64,000 bases of DNA from Bacteroides caecigallinarum (GCF_016901995.1 NZ_JACJLE010000010.1:17759-81758), one strand, 5' to 3'; counted from the stretch's first letter, positions 52,888-63,042 are shown. Made by a program: numbers and translations. Notes: generated from the letters alone by a model not told the origin.

Positions 52888-52936
52888 CATTGTGAAAAAT
52901 CAAGCTATATTTATCTATTCGTTAACGTCGTTGATT

Positions 52937-54997
52937 TCAATTTTCAGCCAGATAACTATCGTAGAGGGCTTCCTGAGAACGGAACGGTGTTTCATCTTCA
53001 TTAAGAGAAACAAACTTGTTATCGCCAAATCCATCTACTATACGTCCCTGAAGAGTATCTTTAAGTCCAAAGTCAACAATACGCTTCAACTCACCTTTGA
53101 TAGCAGGATCATAAACAGGAGTTATAACCTCCACACGGTTATCAAGATTACGAGGCATCCAGTCGGCAGAACCCATGAAGACTTTCTCTTCTCCTCCAGC
53201 AGCAAATATAAATATACGTGAATGTTCCAGATAACGGTCAATTATTCCTTTAATCCTGATATTACTGCTTACTCCAGGTATGCCCGGTACAAGAGAACAA
53301 TTCCCGCGTACCAACAAATCAATATCAACACCTGCCTGAGAAGCCTCATAAAGTTTTTCAACCATTACAGGATCTGTGATATGATTTATCTTGACTTTTA
53401 TATATGCAGGTTTTCCTGCCTTACGGTTCTTTATCTCGTTATTAATAAGAGTTATAAACTTATTCTTCATTTCATTAGGAGAAACAAGCAACTCTTTAAA
53501 CTTGATAGGCGTATAAGGACGTTCGATAAAATCAAAAACCGCATCAACATCATTCACCAACCTTCTGGAAGCAGTCATCAAGACACAGTCCGTGTACATA
53601 CGGGCATTCCCTTCATGGAAGTTACCGGTACTAATACAAGCTATATCCGGACCTGTTTTCATTCCGATGTGTGTTATCTTTGAATGCACTTTCAAGCCTT
53701 CTACTCCGAAAATAACCTTTATGCCGGCATCCTGCATCTTCTTAGACCAGTTAATGTTAGAAGCCTCATCAAAGCGAGCAAGCAGCTCTATGACCACTGT
53801 TACCTTCTTTCCATTTCTGGCAGCTCCGATAAGAGCCTTTACAACTTTTGATTCTTTTGCAAGACGATACAAAGTTATCTTAATGCTACTTACTTTCTTG
53901 CTTACAGCAGCTTCCTGCAGCACTCTAATGAATGAATCGAAATTATGATAAGGAACATGTATAAAACGATCCTTTTCCTGAATCTTGGACAAAAGACTTT
54001 CCGGACCATCCAATTCTTTTTTCATTATAGGAGTCCAAGCCGGATATTTCAGGTTCTTCCTGCCACAGTCTGGAAACTTCATCAGATCCTTATGATTCTG
54101 GTAGCGACCACCTGAAAGAATAGTGTCCCATGAATCGACATCAAGCTTATTAAGCACTCGCTTCATAAGATCCTTAGGCATATCACCGTCATATATTACA
54201 CGTAACGGTTCACCACGCTTACGGCTCTTTACACCTTTGGAAATCTTCTGCAATGTACCCGTTCTAAGGTCATTGTCAATCTCCATCTCTGCATCACGGG
54301 TAAATTTAAAAGCGTATGCTTCATAATCTGTAAATTCAAGACCCTCAAAGACAATAGGAAGACAACACCTTACTACATCATCAAGATACATCATATAGCT
54401 CTTTCCATCGCAGTCAGGAAGACGAACGAAACGTCCGCACAATCCTACTGGAAGTTCAAGAAAGGCATAGTCAGTAATCACCTTTGAACCATTTTTCTTC
54501 TGAAGTTTTACAGCCAGATAAATATTCTCATCAGTTTCAGAATCAAGAGTCTTGACTGCAGAGAACCATACAGGTACTATAAAACCATTAAGCTTTTCCT
54601 TATAATATGAACGTATATATTCCAGCTGCTCAGGTGTGATATTTTCATTATCTACCAGATATATATTTTCCTTCTCCAGTTCAGAGATAACATTCTCTAC
54701 GGCCTGTTCGTATTCCTTGGCGTATTCGGAATTAAGCTTAGTAATTTTCTTTATTATCTTCTTAGCCTTCTCTCTGTCCTTGGCTGCAGATTTGTCCTCA
54801 CATTCAGCTATGCGGTTCTGAGAAGCCATACGGACACGGAAAAACTCATCAAGATTATTCGAATATATTCCAAGGAAAGCCATCCTTTCAAGCAAAGGAA
54901 CATGTTGGCGTGTAGCTTCCTGCAAGATACGCCTGTTAAAATACATCCAGCTTATATCTCTTTCAAGATATGGATCTTCTTTCTTCTTAATTGCCAT
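52937..54997 (-). CDS. ppk1: Polyphosphate kinase 1
   Basis: A 686-residue enzyme that makes polyphosphate from ATP. The N-terminal domain begins YLERDISWMYFNRRILQEA, and the head domain includes N-L-D-E-F-F-R-V-R-M. The catalytic domains contain H-V-P-Y-H-N-F-D-S-F, the autophosphorylation histidine in L-K-V-H-S-K-I-T-H-I, I-S-T-G-N-F-H-E-G-N-A, and the second histidine in Y-L-E-H-S-R-I-F-I-F. Length is normal. It is followed by ppx. Polyphosphate aids stress survival. Confidence 0.97.
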   Translation of the reverse strand: MAIKKKEDPYLERDISWMYFNRRILQEATRQHVPLLERMAFLGIYSNNLDEFFRVRMASQNRIAECEDKSAAKDREKAKKIIKKITKLNSEYAKEYEQAVENVISELEKENIYLVDNENITPEQLEYIRSYYKEKLNGFIVPVWFSAVKTLDSETDENIYLAVKLQKKNGSKVITDYAFLELPVGLCGRFVRLPDCDGKSYMMYLDDVVRCCLPIVFEGLEFTDYEAYAFKFTRDAEMEIDNDLRTGTLQKISKGVKSRKRGEPLRVIYDGDMPKDLMKRVLNKLDVDSWDTILSGGRYQNHKDLMKFPDCGRKNLKYPAWTPIMKKELDGPESLLSKIQEKDRFIHVPYHNFDSFIRVLQEAAVSKKVSSIKITLYRLAKESKVVKALIGAARNGKKVTVVIELLARFDEASNINWSKKMQDAGIKVIFGVEGLKVHSKITHIGMKTGPDIACISTGNFHEGNARMYTDCVLMTASRRLVNDVDAVFDFIERPYTPIKFKELLVSPNEMKNKFITLINNEIKNRKAGKPAYIKVKINHITDPVMVEKLYEASQAGVDIDLLVRGNCSLVPGIPGVSSNIRIKGIIDRYLEHSRIFIFAAGGEEKVFMGSADWMPRNLDNRVEVITPVYDPAIKGELKRIVDFGLKDTLQGRIVDGFGDNKFVSLNEDETPFRSQEALYDSYLAEN

Positions 54998-55106
54998 AAC
55001 TACTAAATTTTGCGCAAAGGAAAGTAATACATATTACATTGTTATTGCAATTTACAAAAAAAATCGATACAAGGATTATTTCTTACAATAAAATATAATT
55101 ACGTTT

Positions 55107-56225
55107 TCAGATATACTCTTCCACCATATACATGTTTGGCATAAACTCAGCAGAAGCCAGCCCTTCCAGTTCGTTTACAATCATATATTCGGCCGAATTA
55201 ACCCATTCCTTAAATCTCTCGTCCGGTTTATAAGTCTCCGCAAATTTCAACAGTTTACTTAAATCGAAATCACTGTCAACAATTCCGGCAGAACTCTTCA
55301 TTGCATCAAAAGCATTACATTCCTGCTCTATATGTGCCGGCACCATCATTAATGGCTTTCCTAAATACATAGCTTCACATACCGACTCAAAACCTGCTGT
55401 ACTGGCATATGCCTTACAACCGGACATCTGTCTAAGAAATTCCAAATCGTCAAGCTGGTAAAAAGACAAAGTGTCGTCAATTTTCTTGACAGGCGTTTCC
55501 TCCCACCTGTCCCAGAAAAAGCGTAAAGGCGTTTCAGGGTGATCTTTATGCCACCTCATCACACATTCCGAGAAACCAGAATTAACCATGTAACCATGTA
55601 TATAATTACCATCAGTAGCCTCCTGACGGAACACATCACGTCGCAACAGCGGTGGAACTACTTTTATCTTTTTAGCATCATCATCCTTCATGCTGCGGAA
55701 AGAAAGAGCTAGATATTCCTTTGCTCCCAATGCAGTCAAACGGGTAAACATATTAAGCAGTTTCATTCCAAACTTATGCCTGTATGGCATCTCGAAATCT
55801 TTATGCAGAAAAAGATATTGATGTCCGATACAAACTTGTGGGACAAGGGGACGATAAAAGAAATATGTAAGTCCTGTCAGAAGTTCGTAGAAATTTATAA
55901 CCATATCTGCACCAGTCTTGACAATACGGTCGTTTATATAATGCATGCTGCCCAAATATTCGGGTACTTTCATTACATTATACAAAATACTGCGAGTTAT
56001 ATTGACACGTTTATTAGCAGGTGTAGGAAGGAAATTAGGACTGACAAACTGTTTTACCGGAGCATGTACGCTACGTGTAAAAAAGCCTGGCAGACGCCTT
56101 GATTCACTTTTACCCACCAGAATTTCCACGACTTCATGTCCGCTTCTTAACAATACATTCTCCAAAGTTATAGCTTGGGTAAGGTGACCACGTCCTTCTC
56201 CCTGAACGATAAACAAAAATTTCAT
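55107..56225 (-). CDS. GT-B-fold glycosyltransferase of unknown acceptor
   Basis: A 372-residue protein with a GT-B-like layout. The N-terminus has F-I-V-Q-G-E-G-R-G-H-L-T-Q-A, the glycine-rich acceptor-side loop seen in MurG-like enzymes. The C-terminal half has A-S-T-A-G-F-E-S-V-C-E-A-M-Y-L-G-K-P-L, the donor-binding motif with conserved glutamate. There is no signal peptide. It overlaps the LpxH-like gene upstream by 4 bases (ATGA overlap), so the two are translated together and probably act in one glycolipid pathway. The acceptor and sugar are unknown. Confidence 0.85.
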   Translation of the reverse strand: MKFLFIVQGEGRGHLTQAITLENVLLRSGHEVVEILVGKSESRRLPGFFTRSVHAPVKQFVSPNFLPTPANKRVNITRSILYNVMKVPEYLGSMHYINDRIVKTGADMVINFYELLTGLTYFFYRPLVPQVCIGHQYLFLHKDFEMPYRHKFGMKLLNMFTRLTALGAKEYLALSFRSMKDDDAKKIKVVPPLLRRDVFRQEATDGNYIHGYMVNSGFSECVMRWHKDHPETPLRFFWDRWEETPVKKIDDTLSFYQLDDLEFLRQMSGCKAYASTAGFESVCEAMYLGKPLMMVPAHIEQECNAFDAMKSSAGIVDSDFDLSKLLKFAETYKPDERFKEWVNSAEYMIVNELEGLASAEFMPNMYMVEEYI

Positions 56226-57022
56226 GATGCAACAGATAATAATGTTAGTTTGGCAGTTTTATTTAATTGATTTATCACCTCAGAATAGTTTACTACTTCC
56301 CACACTCCGTTTTCATCCTCGGTCAAAGCAGAAAGAGTTTCAACCCAATCACCTGAATTCAAGTAGTGTATTCCATCTATCACTCTATTTTCAGGATGAT
56401 GTATATGTCCGCAAATAACACCATCGCATTCACGTTTTCGTGCAAAATCAACCAAGACCTTCTCAAAATCTGAGATATAAGATACAGCCGACTTCACTTT
56501 ATGCTTTATTGCTTGTGACAATGAATAATAAGGCTTGCCTTGCTTTGAACGATATTTATTATACATTCCGTTCATCCACAACAATAATGTATATCCTACA
56601 TCACCCAATTTAGCCAGCCACTTCATTTCTGTAGTAACTTTATCGAACACATCTCCATGTGTGACAAAATAATGACGTCCATTACTTTCCAATATATAGT
56701 CTCTCACAATACTTATATTGGAAAACCGTAACGGAACCAGATTATCCAAAAAATCATCATGATTGCCACGAACATAAATAACCTCAGTTCCACACTTTTC
56801 CATCATTTTCATGATTATCTTAAAAAAACGGGTATGTTCCGGTTTCCATTTTCTTACACCCGATTTCTGCAGATGCCATCCGTCTATTATGTCACCATTA
56901 AGGATTAATCGGTCGCAATCAACCGTGCTTAGAAAATCACTAACCTCATCCACCTTTGAATGTGACGTACCAAGATGAATGTCCGATAAAACGATTGTTC
57001 TGTAATGTGGTCTTAATTCCAT
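56222..57022 (-). CDS. UDP-2,3-diacylglucosamine diphosphatase-like metallophosphoesterase
   Basis: A 266-residue calcineurin-fold phosphoesterase resembling LpxH. The metal sites are all visible: L-S-D-I-H-L-G-T-S-H, L-N-G-D-I-I-D-G-W, V-R-G-N-H-D-D-F and C-G-H-I-H-H-P. True LpxH cleaves the pyrophosphate of UDP-2,3-diacylglucosamine in lipid A synthesis; here a glycosyltransferase gene overlaps its 3' end, which hints at a related sugar-nucleotide or lipid step. It could be a paralogue with another substrate. Whether another lpxH exists is not visible from this window. Confidence 0.85.
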   Translation of the reverse strand: MELRPHYRTIVLSDIHLGTSHSKVDEVSDFLSTVDCDRLILNGDIIDGWHLQKSGVRKWKPEHTRFFKIIMKMMEKCGTEVIYVRGNHDDFLDNLVPLRFSNISIVRDYILESNGRHYFVTHGDVFDKVTTEMKWLAKLGDVGYTLLLWMNGMYNKYRSKQGKPYYSLSQAIKHKVKSAVSYISDFEKVLVDFARKRECDGVICGHIHHPENRVIDGIHYLNSGDWVETLSALTEDENGVWEVVNYSEVINQLNKTAKLTLLSVAS

Positions 57023-57110
57023 TTCTCTTTATTTTTGTCTGATGCAAAATAACGGAATCAATATTACAAATACATGTACTTTAGATTAACAAAACAATAC
57101 ATTTATGCAT

Positions 57111-57148
57111 AAAAAAAGTGGAGACTGCCCTTTACGGACAATCTCCAC
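57111..57148 (-). terminator. Terminator of fba
   Basis: GTGGAGA at 57118-57124 pairs with TCTCCAC at 57142-57148, with additional near pairs inside. The A-run at 57111-57117 gives the U-tail on the minus strand, about 24 bases after the fba stop. Confidence 0.85.
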
Positions 57149-57171
57149 AATCATATAATTAAAATAAAATA

Positions 57172-58176
57172 TTATTCAGCCAATTTGTTGTCTGAACCCA
57201 ACACGTTGATGATTTTGTGCTTGTAAAGTTTTTCCATGTTGTCACGAGCTGGACCAAGATACTTACGTGGGTCGAATTCAGCTGGTTTTTCAGCGAATAC
57301 TTTACGTATAGCAGCAGTCATAGCAAGACGAGAGTCAGAGTCGATATTGATCTTGCAAACTGCAGACTTAGCAGCCTTACGCAACTGATCTTCTGGAATA
57401 CCGATAGCAGCTTCCAATTTACCACCATACTGGTTGATTGTATCAACTTCTTCCTGTGGAACTGAAGAAGATCCGTGAAGTACGATAGGGAATCCAGGAA
57501 GTTTTTCCATAACTGCATCCAATACGTCGAATGCCAATGGAGGAGGAACCAAACGACCTGTTGCAGGATCAACATGGCACTGTTCTGGTTTGAATTTGTA
57601 AGCACCGTGAGAAGTACCGATTGAGATAGCCAATGAGTCGCAACCTGTACGAGTAGCGAAGTCGATTACTTCTTCTGGGTTAGTGTAAGTGTGGTGGTCA
57701 GAAGAAACTTCGTCTTCAACACCTGCCAATACACCAAGTTCACCTTCTACAGTTACATCGAACTGGTGAGCGTATTCAACAACTTTCTTAGTCAAAGCAA
57801 CGTTTTCTTCGTATGGAAGGTGAGAACCGTCGATCATAACTGAAGAGAAACCAGAGTCGATACAGCTCTTGCAAGTTTCGAATGTATCTCCGTGGTCAAG
57901 GTGAAGAACGATTTCAGGATGTGCACAACCCAATTCTTTTGCATATTCTACAGCACCTTGAGCCATGTAACGCAACAAAGTAGCGTTAGCATACTGACGA
58001 GCGCCTTTAGAAACCTGAAGGATTACAGGTGATTTTGTTTCAACTGCAGCCTTGATGATAGCCTGCATCTGTTCCATATTATTGAAGTTGAAAGCAGGGA
58101 TTGCATATCCACCTTTGATTGCTCTGGCAAACATGTCTCTTGTGTTCACCAAGCCTAAGTCTTTGTAATTAACCAT
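57172..58176 (-). CDS. fba: Class II fructose-bisphosphate aldolase
   Basis: A 334-residue zinc-dependent enzyme of glycolysis and gluconeogenesis that splits fructose 1,6-bisphosphate. Zinc-binding and catalytic motifs are visible: V-L-H-L-D-H-G-D-T-F, M-I-D-G-S-H-L-P-Y-E-E-N, L-A-I-S-I-G-T-S-H-G-A-Y and I-V-L-H-G-S-S-S-V-P. Codon use is narrow, as in nifJ, indicating high expression. It has its own promoter box and terminator. No other glycolytic gene is adjacent. Confidence 0.97.
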   Translation of the reverse strand: MVNYKDLGLVNTRDMFARAIKGGYAIPAFNFNNMEQMQAIIKAAVETKSPVILQVSKGARQYANATLLRYMAQGAVEYAKELGCAHPEIVLHLDHGDTFETCKSCIDSGFSSVMIDGSHLPYEENVALTKKVVEYAHQFDVTVEGELGVLAGVEDEVSSDHHTYTNPEEVIDFATRTGCDSLAISIGTSHGAYKFKPEQCHVDPATGRLVPPPLAFDVLDAVMEKLPGFPIVLHGSSSVPQEEVDTINQYGGKLEAAIGIPEDQLRKAAKSAVCKINIDSDSRLAMTAAIRKVFAEKPAEFDPRKYLGPARDNMEKLYKHKIINVLGSDNKLAE

Positions 58177-58216
58177 TGTTTTTACTATTTATAATGTTAG
58201 TGATTAAATTCCATTG

Positions 58217-58247
58217 CAAAAATAGCAATTTATATATACAGAACTTC
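58217..58247 (-). promoter_or_regulatory. Probable promoter of fba
   Basis: On the minus strand TATTTTTG (58224-58217) matches TAnnTTTG, with GTTC at 58247-58244 as a weak -33 box 19 bases away. The leader would be about 35 bases long. Confidence 0.55.
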
Positions 58248-58481
58248 TATTTTAAAAGAAAAAAATATACACAAACATACATATATTGATAAAATATGGC
58301 AAATATTACAAACCTGAGTACGCATAATGCAATGTAGATATTGCAAGTTTTACAAAGCCGATGAATACAACAATGCTTTTTTAATCTATACATTATGGGA
58401 AATACACATTATATATTATTTATAGAGAAAAAGATTTCACAAAAAAGATTGATAAAGTTTTCTCATTTAAAAGAAAAAGCG
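58248..58481. other. AT-rich intergenic region between the fba and rpmE promoters
   Basis: This holds about 230 bases of very AT-rich DNA between two divergent promoters. I see no open frame, repeat or RNA signature. Confidence 0.6.
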
Positions 58482-58489
58482 TATCTTTG
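58482..58489 (+). promoter_or_regulatory. -7 promoter box of rpmE
   Basis: TATCTTTG matches TAnnTTTG exactly. A TTTT/TTTC stretch at 58458-58462 stands near the -33 position. Transcription would start near 58496, giving a leader of about 70 bases. Confidence 0.6.
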
Positions 58490-58508
58490 CAACCCGAAAC
58501 AGACCATT

Positions 58509-58536
58509 ACACACGACTAAGTGTTACCAACTAGTC
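58509..58536 (+). ncRNA. Possible pseudoknot in the L31 mRNA leader
   Basis: ACAC at 58509-58512 can pair with GTGT at 58521-58524, and GACTA at 58515-58519, in the loop, can pair with TAGTC at 58532-58536. This would be a small H-type pseudoknot with loops of 2, 1 and 7 bases, 30 bases before the rpmE ATG. Only one copy is visible, so covariation is not tested. Confidence 0.35.
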
Positions 58537-58566
58537 AAAATAATAATAAATAAAGTATATACTGAA

Positions 58567-58818
58567 ATGAAAAAAGGAATTCATCCAGAAAACTACCGTC
58601 CGGTAGTATTTAAAGACATGTCAAACGGTGATATGTTTCTTTCACGTTCAACTTGTGCTACAAAAGACACAATTGAATTCGAAGGTGAAACTTACCCATT
58701 GGTTAAGTTGGAAATCTCTAACACTTCTCATCCGTTCTACACTGGTAAGTCTAAGTTGGTTGACACAGCAGGACGTGTTGATAAGTTCATGAACCGTTAC
58801 AACCGTATCAAGAAATAA
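58567..58818 (+). CDS. rpmE2: 50S ribosomal protein L31, type B
   Basis: An 83-residue ribosomal protein starting [18 protein letters not shown]. It is type B, lacking the CxxC zinc motif (a single cysteine only), with the conserved [11 protein letters not shown] and the C-terminal [10 protein letters not shown]. It lies alone with a strong promoter, a structured leader and a perfect terminator, and uses the codon bias of highly expressed genes. Zinc-independent L31 commonly replaces the zinc form under zinc limitation; whether a type A copy exists is not visible here. Confidence 0.97.
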   Translation: MKKGIHPENYRPVVFKDMSNGDMFLSRSTCATKDTIEFEGETYPLVKLEISNTSHPFYTGKSKLVDTAGRVDKFMNRYNRIKK

Positions 58819-58835
58819 TTTAATACGAGTTTACG

Positions 58836-58882
58836 ATAAAAGCGGGCAATCTTCAAAACAGGTTGCCCGCTTTTATTTTTGT
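58836..58882 (+). terminator. Terminator of rpmE
   Basis: ATAAAAGCGGGCAA at 58836-58849 pairs perfectly with TTGCCCGCTTTTAT at 58863-58876, followed by TTTTT. Confidence 0.92.
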
Positions 58883-58935
58883 AGTTCTCATTTTTTAATT
58901 ACCTTTGTGAAAAGTTAAACATATAATATAATACG

Positions 58936-61900
58936 ATGAAATATAAACTATCCGGATTACTAATACTAATATTCTTTTTTACCAATATTTTAGCACAAAC
59001 AAGTGTTATTTATACTACAGGTGACCATATATCAAGCAGCTTGATAAACAATATTTATCAGGACAAGAGAGGTTTTATATGGATAGCAACGGAATATGGA
59101 CTGAACAAATTCGACGGTAACAGATTTACACTATATACCCACGATGAAAATGACTCTACATCAATATGCAACAACTATTCAAGAGTGGTGTATGAAGACA
59201 TGAACGACAATATCTGGATAGGTACTGTAGCCGGAATGATGAAATACAACAGTGACGAGAACAATTTCATGAACGTCAGATTATATATCAACGGAAAAAT
59301 CACAATACCACACATATCGGATATACTAGAAAGGAAAAACGGTGAAATATGGGCTACGACTTCAAATCAAGGATTATTCAAAATTGATACAGAGAACAAT
59401 ACAGGCTCATGTATAAACGAAATAAGAAGGACTGGCATATATAAAGTCAACACTATAATTGAAGATAATGACGGTATAATATGGATAGGAACAGAAGACC
59501 ACGGAGTTATTACATATGACACTCATAACAATAAAATAGATAAAGTACAACTGCCAGGAGTAGAAAACTGTAATATTACTTCAATGACCTTAAATGCCAA
59601 TGGTGATATATACATAGCGACATTCACCAAGGGACTTTACATTTTCAACAAAGGAAAAAACAGCATAGACAAAATTACGAGTTTGGGCAATCTGCCAATA
59701 AAAACACTTGCATTATGCGATAATAAGCTATACATAGGAACAGACGGAGCAGGTGTAAAAATTTACAGAGAAGACACAAAACAAACACAAGATCTGTATA
59801 TAGCAGATGCAGCTATAGACCTGAAAGATACAAAAGCACACAGTATTCTTTTTGACAAAGAAGGAAACTTATGGTTTGGTATTTTCCAAAAGGGAGTAGT
59901 GCTTATACCCAAGAAGACAAATCCTTTCAGATTCTACGGAGGCAAGCAAATAAGCAACAGTCCCATTGACGACGGATGCGTAATGTCTATACTTAAGAAC
60001 AGCAAAAACAATATACTAATAGGAGTTGACAGCAAAGGACTATACTTCTTAAATTCAAATTATGGATTAATTAAGCATTATACTCCGCAAGAAGGAAAGC
60101 CTCTTTTCCCGAATACTATTATAAACATATTCGAAGATTCATCAAATAATATCTGGCTTGGAAGTTACAGCCAAGGGATAGGACTATTTGATACACAATC
60201 CGGAACATTCAACCGTATATCTGGACTGGAAAACGAAAGTGTATTCAGCATCGCTGAAGACCACAATAGAAATCTTTATATAAGTACATACGGTACAGGT
60301 ATGTGTGTATATAATCTGGACAGTAAAGAAATAACATATTTCAAGGAAAGCGACAAGGATGAAAACGGTGATTGCCTGGCAGACAACTGGATAAACACAT
60401 TATATTGTGACAGTGAAGGATATATATGGATAGGACATTTCAAAGGAGTAAGCTGTTTTAATCCTAAAAACAAAAGTTTCATAAACTTCACCGGAACAAA
60501 CTATATCATTAAAGACAAGATGTGCTATTCAATATTGGAAGACAGCGAAAAGACAATATGGCTAGGTACATCCGAAGGATTATACTCATTCAACAAATCA
60601 AATAAAGAAATAAAACAATTTGGTATAAACGACGGATTGTCAAACGATGTGATATGTGGTTTATGCGAAGATAACAGTGGACATATCTGGATAAGTACAT
60701 TCAATGGAATAAGCAAATTCAGCAAACGTAACAATACGTTTACCAATTATTATAGTGAAGACGGACTTCAGGGTAACGAATTCACACGCGGTGCTGCATA
60801 TAAATCCGCAAATGGGGAAATCTTATTCGGAGGTACAAATGGTATCACATGTTTTTACCCGTCTGAGATAACAGACTCAATATCAAAACCTAGTCTTACA
60901 ATATCAGACTTCCAGGTTTTCGGAAAGAGTATAAATACCAATTCTCTATCAGGAGGAAAAAAGATAATAAGCGAAGATGTCACACGGGCAAAAACATTCA
61001 GATTAAGTCATAAGGACAACACTTTCAGAGTACTTTTCACAACTATGGACTATGGAAGTACGTCACATATTCTATATAAATACAGAATTGGAAAACTGAG
61101 CAAGAACTGGCTGTCAACAAGAAGCGGTGAAAACTACATAACATTCAACAATCTACCTCCGGGAGATTATACTTTAGAAGTTTTTGCAGTAAACAGAAAT
61201 ATAACATCGGATACATACGTATATAATATTCATATATCCTACCCTTGGTATCAGACATGGTGGGCATATATACTATTCTCCATACCTGTGATAATACTTA
61301 TATGGTTGACAGTGAACTATATACGAATCAAGATACGACGCAAGCGCGACTTCATGGAGATACGTCATGCACGAGAAATTAATGAAGCAAAACTACAGTT
61401 CTTCATAAATATCTCACATGAGATACGTACCCCTATGACACTGATTATAAACCCATTGGAAAAGCTAATTGCAGCAAATAATGATAAGGAGACAGGCAAA
61501 ACATACATGATGATTTACCGAAATGCAAAAAGGATACTGCGTCTCATAAACCAGCTTATGGACATAAGAAAAATTGAAAAGGGACAGATGCAGATGCATT
61601 TCCGTGAAACAGACCTTGTAGGTTTCATAAACGACCTTATGATTACATTCGAAAACACTGCACGCCAGAAAAACATAAGCTTCAGTTTCGAGCATGAAGA
61701 CGAAACACTCATGGGATGGATAGACATAAACAATTTCGACAAAGTATTGATGAACCTGTTGTCAAATGCATTCAAATATACACCTGATAATGGTAAAGTT
61801 TGTGTCAGTCTATGCCATGGCGAAAATCCGAATGCAAAAGGAGCGTTAAAAAACTATATTGAAATAAAGGTAACAGACAGCGGCATAGGACTGGATGAAA

Positions 61901-63036
61901 ACCAAAAAGAACGTATATTTGAAAGATTCTATCAAATCAGCGGAAATGGCGTACATAATCAGGGCGGTACAGGAGTTGGACTACATCTGACACGCTCACT
62001 CGTAGAAATGCATTATGGAACAATAACAGCAGAAAATAATATAGGAAGTTCAGGTTCCACATTTACTGTAAGAATACCTAAAGGATGCGACCATATAAGT
62101 CTGGAACAGATAGAAGAGAATGACACATACGTGAACAATGATATCAACATCCAGCAAATATCGTCATCAATATCAGATATAAACGAAGAAGAAAATACTA
62201 TAAAGAAGAAATCAAAAACCAATTTTACCATACTGATAGTTGACGATGAAAAAGAAATTCAGGAATTCCTGAAAGATGAGTTGTCAGACGAGTTCAGAAT
62301 ATCATTGGCAAGCAACGGACGTGAAGCCTATGAGCACATACTCACCAACCATGTTGATTTGGTGGTTAGTGACGTTATGATGGATGAAATGGACGGACTG
62401 ACATTATGCAAGAAAATCAAACAAAATGTCAACATCAACCATATACCTGTCATCCTGCTTACAGCCAAAGGCAAAACAGAAGAACAGGTAGAAGGAATTA
62501 AACATGGAGCTGATGCATATATAATAAAACCATTCAACACTGAAGTCCTAAGAAGCACAATATTAAATTTGCTCAACAGCAGACGTATCCTGAAAAATAA
62601 GTTCAGTGGCGCTCAGGAGCAAAAAGAAAAAGTAAAGGATATAAATATAAAATCTTCAGACGAAGCTTTGATGGATAAGATTATGTCGGTAATAAACAAT
62701 AATATGTCAGAACCGACTCTAAATGTTGAAATGCTGGCACAAGAAGTAGGTTTGAGCCGTGTTCATCTTCATAGAAAACTAAAAGAACTTACCAACTTGT
62801 CAACACGCGACTTTATCAAGAATATAAGAATGCAGCAAGCAGCCAAACTGTTGAAAGAAAAGAAACTAGGAATTTCAGAAGTAGCTTATGCTGTAGGCTT
62901 CAGCAATCTATCGCATTTCTCTAGTACATTTAAAGAGATTTTCGGTGTTTCTCCAAAAGAATACACTTCCGAGAAATACGAAATGGAAGAAGAAAAAGCA
63001 CAAAAAGACAAATCTGAGAAAGAGAATAATGAATGA
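58936..63036 (+). CDS. Hybrid two-component system sensor-regulator (HTCS)
   Basis: A 1366-residue, single-chain two-component system. A signal peptide (1-21) leads to a periplasmic sensor built from Reg_prop beta-propeller repeats (many I-W-I-G-T or I-W-L-G-T strands) and a Y_Y_Y domain (about 690-760). A membrane helix at about 776-797 is followed by a histidine kinase with His828 in N-I-S-H-E-I-R-T-P-M, an ATPase domain with D-S-G-I-G-L and G-G-T-G-V-G-L, a receiver with Asp1146 in V-V-S-D-V-M-M-D-E-M-D-G and Lys1198, and a C-terminal AraC-type DNA-binding domain. Such proteins sense oligosaccharides and switch on utilisation loci. None is adjacent on the same strand, so the target is elsewhere or downstream of the window. 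Confidence 0.97.
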   Translation: MKYKLSGLLILIFFFTNILAQTSVIYTTGDHISSSLINNIYQDKRGFIWIATEYGLNKFDGNRFTLYTHDENDSTSICNNYSRVVYEDMNDNIWIGTVAGMMKYNSDENNFMNVRLYINGKITIPHISDILERKNGEIWATTSNQGLFKIDTENNTGSCINEIRRTGIYKVNTIIEDNDGIIWIGTEDHGVITYDTHNNKIDKVQLPGVENCNITSMTLNANGDIYIATFTKGLYIFNKGKNSIDKITSLGNLPIKTLALCDNKLYIGTDGAGVKIYREDTKQTQDLYIADAAIDLKDTKAHSILFDKEGNLWFGIFQKGVVLIPKKTNPFRFYGGKQISNSPIDDGCVMSILKNSKNNILIGVDSKGLYFLNSNYGLIKHYTPQEGKPLFPNTIINIFEDSSNNIWLGSYSQGIGLFDTQSGTFNRISGLENESVFSIAEDHNRNLYISTYGTGMCVYNLDSKEITYFKESDKDENGDCLADNWINTLYCDSEGYIWIGHFKGVSCFNPKNKSFINFTGTNYIIKDKMCYSILEDSEKTIWLGTSEGLYSFNKSNKEIKQFGINDGLSNDVICGLCEDNSGHIWISTFNGISKFSKRNNTFTNYYSEDGLQGNEFTRGAAYKSANGEILFGGTNGITCFYPSEITDSISKPSLTISDFQVFGKSINTNSLSGGKKIISEDVTRAKTFRLSHKDNTFRVLFTTMDYGSTSHILYKYRIGKLSKNWLSTRSGENYITFNNLPPGDYTLEVFAVNRNITSDTYVYNIHISYPWYQTWWAYILFSIPVIILIWLTVNYIRIKIRRKRDFMEIRHAREINEAKLQFFINISHEIRTPMTLIINPLEKLIAANNDKETGKTYMMIYRNAKRILRLINQLMDIRKIEKGQMQMHFRETDLVGFINDLMITFENTARQKNISFSFEHEDETLMGWIDINNFDKVLMNLLSNAFKYTPDNGKVCVSLCHGENPNAKGALKNYIEIKVTDSGIGLDENQKERIFERFYQISGNGVHNQGGTGVGLHLTRSLVEMHYGTITAENNIGSSGSTFTVRIPKGCDHISLEQIEENDTYVNNDINIQQISSSISDINEEENTIKKKSKTNFTILIVDDEKEIQEFLKDELSDEFRISLASNGREAYEHILTNHVDLVVSDVMMDEMDGLTLCKKIKQNVNINHIPVILLTAKGKTEEQVEGIKHGADAYIIKPFNTEVLRSTILNLLNSRRILKNKFSGAQEQKEKVKDINIKSSDEALMDKIMSVINNNMSEPTLNVEMLAQEVGLSRVHLHRKLKELTNLSTRDFIKNIRMQQAAKLLKEKKLGISEVAYAVGFSNLSHFSSTFKEIFGVSPKEYTSEKYEMEEEKAQKDKSEKENNE

Positions 63037-63042
63037 AAAAAT

